From CAWHPS01 sp963831235 (GTDB lineage: Bacteria > Fibrobacterota > OXYB2-FULL-49-7 > JAEUSG01): 45,413 nucleotides of DNA. The stretch spans positions 1 through 45,413 of the forward strand of contig CAWHPS010000060.1 of the NCBI GenBank assembly GCA_963831235.1, in the 5' to 3' direction. Made by a program: the position numbers and the translations under genes. The notes below the pieces were generated by a model, which did no database searches, was not told the DNA's origin, and worked only from the letters and a program-made list of their open reading frames with translations. Positions 25,098 through 31,678 of the stretch are shown here, in pieces; position 1 is the first letter of the stretch; each line of letters begins with the position of its first letter.

Positions 25098-26220
25098 GCA
25101 TTTTATCGGCCTTGGCCACGATCTCTTCAACACTGATACCTTTGAGACGTTCAGCAGTAACATTGTTTTCTTGATGAAGGGCCCATCTCGCATTCTCTTC
25201 GCTTTCAAATAACCCTATTACCGGACGATTGAGCATTACAGCAAGCTGATAGATTAGGTTATTGAGTGAAATAAGAATATCACATTTATAAACAAAGGCG
25301 GCTGCAAAGGAGATTTGATCTTCGGGAATGGGTACGATGTTCTTCTTTAACTCTTCCAGCTCCTTTACAATGTCGCTTTCTTTCCGGCTTGAGTAGAATA
25401 GGATTATCTCCGCGTTTCCTTTTTTGGATAGCTCCAGTATGATCTCTTTTATTGTCGAAGCCGGAAAGGTGCGACCGTATATTGAAGGTGAGACATTAAG
25501 CCCGATAAGTGATTGTTCGATTTTATATCCAGCTTCAACCAAAACACCTTCAACGTCTTTTTCCGTTGTTTTTGGGATGTCCCATCTGGGTTTTGATCGC
25601 GCCATCCTGACACCCATGGTTTTTAATAATGCTTCGTATTTGTCACCTTCATAAACAGTGCCTGATTTGGGACGGATGCTTAAATTTATAAAAGGTGAAA
25701 CATTATTTCCGGTAAATCCTATCCTGAGGATTGCTTTGGTAGCTGCTGCAAGCAAAAGATCCAGCGGGCCGGCAGACTCCTTCATCAGGAAACAGGCGTC
25801 ATAAGCATTATCCTTTATAACAACAAGGAGTTCGCTGAAAGCCGGGTGGTTGTAATAAAATTCACCAGCAGCATAAAATATCCCGTTATCAATATATGGG
25901 TTGCTTTTTATTATATCTTTGTTGGTTGATTCGGCAATAACATCAACAATCATGTCGGGTCGGTGTTCTTTAAGGGCCACGATGCATTTCTGGACAAGCA
26001 TAACCTCGTATGGCTTTTCCGGCAGGATGAGGAGGGTTTTTCTGAATTTCAGGATATAGTCGTTGTAGGATATTGTTTTATGAAGCAAATAGGTTTTATT
26101 GAGGAAATTAAGGGCTCTTGTCTGCCGGTCCTGTTTCAGCCAGTTCAACCAGAAGAATTTAAGGCCGAAAGCAATCTTGTTTTTCTTTTTTGTCACCGGA
26201 TTAAAATAGTTATTTTGCAT
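25078..26220 (-). CDS. GT9-like (heptosyltransferase-type) glycosyltransferase
   Basis: About 380 residues from the ATG at 26220; a further in-frame ATG at 26298 would extend into the divergent gene. The N-terminal RKTLLILPEKPYEVMLVQ and the later IGLNVSPS segment are as in ADP-heptose:LPS transferases. The usual C-terminal DSGPMHLAAALGKPVVALFG block is present only in diverged form (ILISLNNLIYQLAVMLNRPVIGLFES): the Asp and Gly are replaced by Asn. So the fold is likely GT9 but the donor or activity may differ. Function in LPS core or another surface glycan is inferred. Confidence 0.72.
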   Translation of the reverse strand: MQNNYFNPVTKKKNKIAFGLKFFWLNWLKQDRQTRALNFLNKTYLLHKTISYNDYILKFRKTLLILPEKPYEVMLVQKCIVALKEHRPDMIVDVIAESTNKDIIKSNPYIDNGIFYAAGEFYYNHPAFSELLVVIKDNAYDACFLMKESAGPLDLLLAAATKAILRIGFTGNNVSPFINLSIRPKSGTVYEGDKYEALLKTMGVRMARSKPRWDIPKTTEKDVEGVLVEAGYKIEQSLIGLNVSPSIYGRTFPASTIKEIILELSKKGNAEIILFYSSRKESDIVKELEELKKNIVPIPEDQISFAAAFVYKCDILISLNNLIYQLAVMLNRPVIGLFESEENARWALHQENNVTAERLKGISVEEIVAKADKMLNPARA

Positions 26221-26249
26221 ATCAAGAACAATAAGGGAAAGTACGTAAT

Positions 26250-27461
26250 ATGACCAATACGATTGAGCTTGTGGCGCCTGCGGGTGCAATGGAGACACTG
26301 GTTGCAGCGCTTGATTTTGGAGCTGATGCGGTTTATTTCGGGCCCCGTGCCTACAGCCTTCGTTCCGGAAATGAGGATTTTACGGTTGATGGTTTGAAAC
26401 GGGCCATTGATAAGGTAAAAAATCGCGGTAAGAAGGCATATCTTACCCTGAACGCTGTCCAGAGCAATCGCGATCTTGAACCGATATTCAGGTTTATCAG
26501 GGAAATTCGTGATCACGGATTTGATGGCATAGTCATATCAGATCCAGGATTAATCGAAGTCATTAAGGAAATCAAAGCGCCTGTTCATATCTCAACCCAG
26601 GCCTGTGTGCTTAATAGAGAGACGGCAATGTTCTGGAAGAGGCAGGGTGTATCAAGGATAGTTCTTGCCAGGGAATTAAGCATCCCTGAAATATCAGAGA
26701 TTTGCAAGGCCGTTGACATGGAATTTGAAATCTTCATCCATGGTGCAATGTGTGTTTCATATTCAGGGCGCTGCATGTTAAGCGACTATCTTGCTCAGCG
26801 TTCAGGCAATAAGGGTGAATGCGCTCAGACATGCAGATGGGGATTTTCAGTAAAGGAAGGGGACACGGAAAATGTTTATCAAATTGCCGAGGAAAACAAT
26901 AAAACCTACATACTTAATTCAAAAGACCTTTGTGCAATGCCCGTCCTTGGTGAAGTGCTGAAAAGCGGAGTGCATTCACTTAAAATCGAAGGCCGGAACA
27001 AGAGCGTGCATTATGTATCTGTTGTGACCAGTGTTTATCGCGAAGCCATAGATGCTTTTTACAATGAGGGTGAATCCTTCAAGGTCCGGGACCAATGGAC
27101 TACTGATCTTTTATCAGTAAGTCACAGGAAATACACAACAGGATTCCTCAAGGATATAGTATATCAAAGGCCCATGCAGATAACAGAATCAGCAGGCTAT
27201 GAACGCGGGACAATAATTGCCGGTATAATCAAGGAAGCCCTGCCCCGAAACAGGGCTGTTGTTGATGTAAAAAATGATTTTAACATCAGCATGGCAATCA
27301 GTCTTTTTTCACCTGAAAAAGGGACTTATCTTGTAAACAGCCGGATAAAATCAATGGAGAGCATCACAGGCAGACCGGAAACAATGGTTCATACGAATAG
27401 GGTTGTTATAATGGAGTTCGAAGATAAGGTAAGTCCGGGAAGTTTAGTCAGGATTATCTAA
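26250..27461 (+). CDS. Peptidase U32 family protein, TrhP/YegQ-like
   Basis: 403 residues. N-terminal ELVAPAGAMETLVAALDFGADAVYFG and the U32 signature EIFIHGAMCVSYSGRCMLSDYL, followed by GECAQTCRW cysteines, are diagnostic. Members such as TrhP are required for prephenate-dependent tRNA U34 hydroxylation; others were reported as collagenases. The Cys-rich segment may hold a metal or iron-sulfur cluster. Starts 30 bases from the divergent GT9 start. Followed after 31 bases by the third MITE-like copy. Confidence 0.9.
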   Translation: MTNTIELVAPAGAMETLVAALDFGADAVYFGPRAYSLRSGNEDFTVDGLKRAIDKVKNRGKKAYLTLNAVQSNRDLEPIFRFIREIRDHGFDGIVISDPGLIEVIKEIKAPVHISTQACVLNRETAMFWKRQGVSRIVLARELSIPEISEICKAVDMEFEIFIHGAMCVSYSGRCMLSDYLAQRSGNKGECAQTCRWGFSVKEGDTENVYQIAEENNKTYILNSKDLCAMPVLGEVLKSGVHSLKIEGRNKSVHYVSVVTSVYREAIDAFYNEGESFKVRDQWTTDLLSVSHRKYTTGFLKDIVYQRPMQITESAGYERGTIIAGIIKEALPRNRAVVDVKNDFNISMAISLFSPEKGTYLVNSRIKSMESITGRPETMVHTNRVVIMEFEDKVSPGSLVRII

Positions 27462-27492
27462 AATTTGATGATGTCGAATTGTTTGTCTATTT

Positions 27493-27606
27493 GTAACTAT
27501 TCATACACTTTGCCGGTCCCCGAGTGCCAGCCGGTATATCGCCTGCGGCGGACACTCCGCAACCGGCTGGTGTATCGAGGGGCCGGAAAGATGCCTGAAT
27601 AGTTAC
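27493..27606. mobile_element. GC-rich MITE-like element, copy 3 (114 bp, internally deleted)
   Basis: Ends GTAACTATTCA and TGAATAGTTAC differ from the other copies by one base, changed in both arms so that pairing is kept. A perfect 8-bp duplication GTCTATTT flanks it (27485-27492, 27607-27614). The right-hand half matches copy 2 well; about 35 bp are missing from the interior. Same orientation as copy 2. No coding. Confidence 0.93.
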
Positions 27607-27778
27607 GTCTATTTTTAACAAAGCTATAGCTTGCCTGCCTTGAAAACATGATTTTATCAAAGAAATTAATTGTGCAATAGGGTTTCCCGTATATTTAATT
27701 TAGGCTAACATATACATATAAATAAATTATTATCATGTTGATTTAATTGTAGTTGAGATGGTTTATAACATTTTTTGC

Positions 27779-27842
27779 GTTTCCCAAGGGAAACCTTTTA
27801 TGCTCCATACCTATTGACTTTCAACAAACTTTTGCTTATCTT
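27779..27842 (+). promoter_or_regulatory. Promoter and palindromic operator candidate for the TIGR02147 regulator
   Basis: TTGACT (27814-27819), a 17-base spacer and TATCTT (27837-27842) form a good sigma-70 match 35 bases before the start codon. Just upstream of the -35 box lies a perfect 16-bp palindrome GTTTCCCAAGGGAAAC (27779-27794), and its half GTTTCCC recurs near 27681. The position suits autoregulation by the downstream regulator or another factor; that is an inference. Confidence 0.6.
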
Positions 27843-27877
27843 TATATCAAGAAAAGAATAATTTAAGGAGGACTCTT

Positions 27878-28744
27878 ATGGCACCATGCGTTTTCGAGTA
27901 CACGGACTACAGAAAATATTTGAATGATTATTTTGCCTATGGAAAGGAAAAGACCAAGGCTTTTTCTTACAAGTTCCTTTCCATTAAAGCGGGTTTTAAA
28001 AACAAGGGCTTTATATATAATGTAATGCATGGCAGTAAAAACCTGTCTAAGGAAAGCGCGGTAAAACTTTCGCGTGCTCTTTCCTTAAATAAGGCTGAAG
28101 CTGATTATTTTGAAAATCTCGTTTTCTTCAACCAGGCGCCGGATCTGAAGGAACGGAATTATTATTACGAAAAAATGTCAAACATTAAACCAAGGAGAAA
28201 CATGAACAAAGTACTGGAAATACAAAAAGAGCAGTACAATTATTATTCAGACTGGCGAAACAGCGCCATCCGCTCTTTAATCGAACTCTACCCTTTCAAG
28301 GGAGATTTCAACTGGCTTGCAAAGAACATCTACCCGGCAATAACCCCGAAGGATGCAAAAAAGTCTGTTGATCTTCTGCTTAAGCTGGGATTTGTCAATA
28401 TTGATGAATCGGGCACTTACAAGCTTACGGAAAGACACATTACAACAGGAAATGAGGTAGGAAGCCTTGCCGTACAGAACCTGCATAAGGACATGTCCAA
28501 TCTTGCCGTAGAGGCTTTGTCAAAGCTGGATAAGAGTAAAAGAAATCTGACCGGTCTTACAGTAGGTATTTCGGAAAGATGCTATGCAAGAATTTGTGAG
28601 TCCATAAATGAGTTTCGCTCACAGATAATAAAGATGGTTGATGAAGACAAGGAAGCTGACCGAGTGTATCAGGTCAATTTTCAGGTTTTTCCATTGAGCA
28701 GTACTGATATCAAAACCCAAAACCTTATTAAGGAGGAAGTGTAA
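27878..28744 (+). CDS. TIGR02147/DUF4423 family regulator
   Basis: 288 residues. The start FEYTDYRKYLNDYFAYGKEK and the HTH-like stretch FSYKFLSIKAGFKNKGFIYN followed by GSKNLSKESAVKLSRAL are the TIGR02147 hallmarks; the C-terminal VNFQVFPLS is the DUF4423 end. The family was described as paralogous in Fibrobacter succinogenes and is thought to regulate transcription through its N-terminal Cro-like HTH. An excellent ribosome site (AAGGAGG) lies 6 bases upstream. The next gene starts one base after its stop, so regulator and lipoprotein are coupled. Confidence 0.93.
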   Translation: MAPCVFEYTDYRKYLNDYFAYGKEKTKAFSYKFLSIKAGFKNKGFIYNVMHGSKNLSKESAVKLSRALSLNKAEADYFENLVFFNQAPDLKERNYYYEKMSNIKPRRNMNKVLEIQKEQYNYYSDWRNSAIRSLIELYPFKGDFNWLAKNIYPAITPKDAKKSVDLLLKLGFVNIDESGTYKLTERHITTGNEVGSLAVQNLHKDMSNLAVEALSKLDKSKRNLTGLTVGISERCYARICESINEFRSQIIKMVDEDKEADRVYQVNFQVFPLSSTDIKTQNLIKEEV

Positions 28745-28745
28745 C

Positions 28746-30530
28746 ATGAAAAAAATCAAAGGAATTTTCGTGATCGCCGCTTATTTTGCGGCATTCTTTG
28801 CGATGACAGGATGTGATGACAGAAATACCGTTGTAAGCAACACATCTGAAACAGGCAATGCAATGCTTCAAGGGACACTGGTGCTTGAGGGTGGTGCGCC
28901 TTATTCGGGCGGCGTTGTTAAATTGATTACGGTTGACAATGCCCCGACAACGGAATTGAAGAAGACAAAAAGCATAATTGCACAGACCAAGTCTGATGAA
29001 TCAGGCAAGTTTGCGCTTGATAATCTGCCAGCAGGCAAATACAATCTGTTTGGAAACGGCAATGGGGTTTTTGTGTTCATAGATTCCATAGAAGTCACGG
29101 TTGATGTACACAAAGATCTTAAACAGTGCGTGCTCAAAAAACCAGGTTCTTTGCATGGTATTGTGCAGCTTGAGGATGGAGGCAATTCAAAGATAGTGGA
29201 CATTTATCTTTTTGGCACGGATTTTCTTGTTTTGCCGAAGGATTCTTTGGGTAATTTTGATTTAACAAGCATTCCATCCGGTATTTATAGTGCCCGCTTG
29301 CGTGCTGATGGTTTTAACCCGAAGGATACGGTTTTTCAGATTGTATCCGGCGAAATGGACACGCTTAGGAGCCCGATTATTCTTAAACGAAATGGCTTGC
29401 CGGCAATTGCAGGGCTTGAGCTTGGATATGATTCTTTGCGCCAGTCGATTTCTTTAAAATGGAATCGCCCTGTGTCTAATAATGTAGCAGGGTATAATGT
29501 TTACAGAAAGTATGGGAATACTGATTATTGGAAGGTAGGTAAATCCAATTCAGTGGATACAACTTATATTGATAGCGGTCTTTTTTTCTATCATCCCAAT
29601 TTATCCTATACATTTAAAGTTGTTGCTGTTGACAATTATGAGAATGAGGGACAAGCATTACAGTTAAAAAGTGTATCGCCAAAAACAATTTTCCATGTTC
29701 AGGATTCTTTCCCCATTGATGCTGATAGCATAGATAAAGTATTCCGAAGTAAATCCGGAAAATATTTTATTGGTTCTGGAAACAAATTAAATATCTATGA
29801 CAGTAGGTTCAATAAGACTGGAAGCATAGATTCTAAATTTCTCCTTGTACCAGGAAAATCTTTAGGTAATGCAGATTATTCACTTAATATTGATGATAAT
29901 GATAATATTTATATTTCTCAACGGTATTGGTACTCCGATGATTCTAATGGGATATATTGGTATAAGTTTACATCCACAGGAATTGTAATTGACAGTTTTA
30001 GAAGATCAGGTATTGAGATATCACTTGGGAACTGGAAAAATATGCTAAATGATTCAATCTTTATTGCGGATAATTATAACGGAGTTTATTTAATTTCAAA
30101 AAGCTTTGATATCATTGATAGTATTCTAAAACCAAGTAATACAGGCTCATCCTTTATTGGTGCGGCTAATAATAAATTTTACTTTACGAATGGTTATTAT
30201 GGGGAAATATTGACGAAAGATTTAAATGATAACATTGTTAATAATCAATATTATCCGATAATACAAATGATGCCGGGTTCTTCAACTTACAGTGGTTCTT
30301 TACAATTCTTGGGATCAATGGTTTATAACAGTCGCTATGTCACAGAAGAAAATCGTGGTTATTCTTATATGGGAGTTGTTGGATTTTCACTGGATGGCTC
30401 AATTAAGTTTAAACATTCATTTGAATATGAAGGTACCATCAAATTTTTTGCGCCCATTTCAGAGAAGGAGTTTGTTGTTGTGTTTAGTGGCACGCAAGGT
30501 AGCTATGCCCTTGTTTACGGCCTTGATTAA
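28746..30530 (+). CDS. Lipoprotein with carboxypeptidase-regulatory-like and FN3 domains
   Basis: 594 residues. Signal peptide with lipobox MTGC. Two carboxypeptidase-regulatory-like beta domains (~40-130, with SDESGKFALDNLPAGKYNL; ~135-215) are followed by an FN3 domain (~220-310: ISLKWNRPV, AGYNVYRKYG, YTFKVVAVDNYENEG). The last ~270 residues are a beta-propeller-like region of repeated strands (GKYFIGSGNKLNIYDS, YNGVYLISKSF). Base composition becomes clearly more AT-rich from about 29690. It is co-translated with the TIGR02147 regulator. Likely an outer-surface adhesion or sensing protein. Confidence 0.85.
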   Translation: MKKIKGIFVIAAYFAAFFAMTGCDDRNTVVSNTSETGNAMLQGTLVLEGGAPYSGGVVKLITVDNAPTTELKKTKSIIAQTKSDESGKFALDNLPAGKYNLFGNGNGVFVFIDSIEVTVDVHKDLKQCVLKKPGSLHGIVQLEDGGNSKIVDIYLFGTDFLVLPKDSLGNFDLTSIPSGIYSARLRADGFNPKDTVFQIVSGEMDTLRSPIILKRNGLPAIAGLELGYDSLRQSISLKWNRPVSNNVAGYNVYRKYGNTDYWKVGKSNSVDTTYIDSGLFFYHPNLSYTFKVVAVDNYENEGQALQLKSVSPKTIFHVQDSFPIDADSIDKVFRSKSGKYFIGSGNKLNIYDSRFNKTGSIDSKFLLVPGKSLGNADYSLNIDDNDNIYISQRYWYSDDSNGIYWYKFTSTGIVIDSFRRSGIEISLGNWKNMLNDSIFIADNYNGVYLISKSFDIIDSILKPSNTGSSFIGAANNKFYFTNGYYGEILTKDLNDNIVNNQYYPIIQMMPGSSTYSGSLQFLGSMVYNSRYVTEENRGYSYMGVVGFSLDGSIKFKHSFEYEGTIKFFAPISEKEFVVVFSGTQGSYALVYGLD

Positions 30531-30552
30531 AGTCTGATGTCCACATGCTTTT

Positions 30553-30590
30553 ATCACCCTTGCCTAATAAAGGCAGGGGTGATTTTGTTT
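30553..30590 (+). terminator. Intrinsic terminator of the TIGR02147-lipoprotein operon
   Basis: ATCACCCTTGCCT (30553-30565), loop AATAA, and AGGCAGGGGTGAT (30571-30583) pair over 13 bp with one wobble, followed by TTTGTTT. Lies 23 bases after the stop. Confidence 0.88.
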
Positions 30591-30631
30591 ATTGCCGTGT
30601 TAATAATCGTTTTGCGGTGCCTTAATTTGTC

Positions 30632-30795
30632 CGGCAGCACAGAGGCTGCCGGCTAATCAAATTAGTACTTTTGGGGTTATACCGAGCCAGAGACGGCTCG
30701 GTGGAAAAGAGGGGTAGATGACAGAATGCGAGGCCGTCTCTGGCCTCGCACATAAGATAATAACGCAAAATACAGCCGGCGGCTTGTGACGCCGG
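30632..30795. repeat. Array of four G/C-rich hairpins, two with complementary loops
   Basis: Hairpins: CCGGCAGC-ACAGAG-GCTGCCGG (30632-30653); ACCGAGCC-AGAGAC-GGCTCGGT (30682-30703); TGCGAGGCC-GTCTCT-GGCCTCGCA (30728-30750); CCGGCG-GCTTGTGA-CGCCGG (30776-30795). The second and third loops are exact complements, and GCCAGAGACGGC (30687-30698) can instead pair over 12 bp with GCCGTCTCTGGC (30733-30744). No open frame covers the array. It lies between the operon terminator and the toxin-antitoxin promoter; an RNA or a mobile-repeat remnant are both possible. Confidence 0.75.
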
Positions 30796-30907
30796 TCATT
30801 GAGGGCCATCGTTTCCCTGGTCAGCAGGATTATGGCGTTGTCACTGAGGTATCGGCTAATCATGGCTTGCGATTGATGCTCTGGACTTTTTGAAAGGATA
30901 AAAAGAT

Positions 30908-30937
30908 TTGCAAGAAAATGGCAGAAAACATTATACT
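30908..30937 (+). promoter_or_regulatory. Candidate promoter for the RHH/PIN module
   Basis: TTGCAA (30908-30913), 18-base spacer, TATACT (30932-30937), about 48 bases before the antitoxin start. AAGGAAG serves as ribosome site. Antitoxins of this type usually repress their own promoter, but no clear operator palindrome was found. Confidence 0.5.
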
Positions 30938-30985
30938 TTTAACCAAAGATATAATTGAATTGGGACCCTAAATAAGGAAGTTTTT

Positions 30986-31198
30986 ATGAGCAGCATTACT
31001 GTGGCTTTGCCATCGATACTTAAAACAAAACTGGAACGTTCTTCAAAAACGCAACACCTCCGGAAAACAGATATTGTCCGTAATGCACTTGACCAATATT
31101 TCACCCTACAGGAACTGGAAGGCATCCGGAAGATGGTTGTCCCCAGAGCGCGTAAGCATGGCTTCTTCAAGGACGAGGATGTCTTTAAGGCCTTATAA
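30986..31198 (+). CDS. Ribbon-helix-helix antitoxin-like protein
   Basis: 70 residues. The N-terminal MSSITVALPSILKTKLERSS and LRKTDIVRNALDQYF segments form an RHH fold: a strand that binds DNA followed by two helices. The C-terminal tail would neutralise a toxin. It overlaps the next gene (TAATG), a PIN-domain toxin remnant, which is the standard arrangement. Because the toxin is broken, the antitoxin may be a leftover or serve against a related toxin elsewhere. Its frame is intact. Confidence 0.85.
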   Translation: MSSITVALPSILKTKLERSSKTQHLRKTDIVRNALDQYFTLQELEGIRKMVVPRARKHGFFKDEDVFKAL

Positions 31199-31605
31199 TG
31201 AAAGTCTTTTTCGATACCAATGTCCTATTTTCAGCCTTTGCCACTTAAGGAGTATGCTTCAAACTATTTTATCGTTGCATTGCCAATCATACCGTATGTA
31301 TCAGCCCTTATGTTATTAAAGAGCTGAAGACAAAACTTCATCTGAAAATCGGACAGCCTGCTGAAGAGTTCGCTGTAATTGAAACTTTGCTCAATCGAAA
31401 ATGTCTTATTGTTAAGGATGGGAACGTAGAAACGAAGATATCGCGAGATCCAAAAGATGATCCCATTCTGGAAGCTGCGTATATAGCTGGTGCTGATTGT
31501 ATTCTTACTGGAGACAAAGACCTTCTTGTACTGGGCAGTTTCCAAAACATCCCAATTCTTCAACCAAATCTTTTTGAGCGGTTCGAGAAACAAACTAATA
31601 CATGA
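31198..31605 (+). pseudogene. PIN-domain toxin with premature stop (VapC-like, COG1569 type)
   Basis: The frame opens MKVFFDTNVLFSAFAT and hits TAA at codon 17 (31246-31248), then continues without further stops as GVCFKLFYRCIANH, ISPYVIKELKTKL, DPKDDPILEAAYIAGADCIL and TGDKDLLVLGSF. The PIN acidic residues are all still visible: Asp in FDTN, Glu in KELK, Asp in DDPIL, and Asp in TGDKDLL. TAA is not a selenocysteine codon, so readthrough by the SelB pathway cannot explain it. Either a recent nonsense mutation or a sequencing error. Restart at an internal Met would lose the first Asp, and thus the RNase active site. Confidence 0.9.
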
Positions 31606-31678
31606 TTGCAATAATATGCGATTATGCATTCCGCATGCATGGGATTTGGATATGGCATGGACAAATTGTAGTGTTTTT

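Noticed and set aside
31246..31248. Recoded stop in the PIN toxin linked to selB
   Set aside because: The codon is TAA; selenocysteine uses TGA only.
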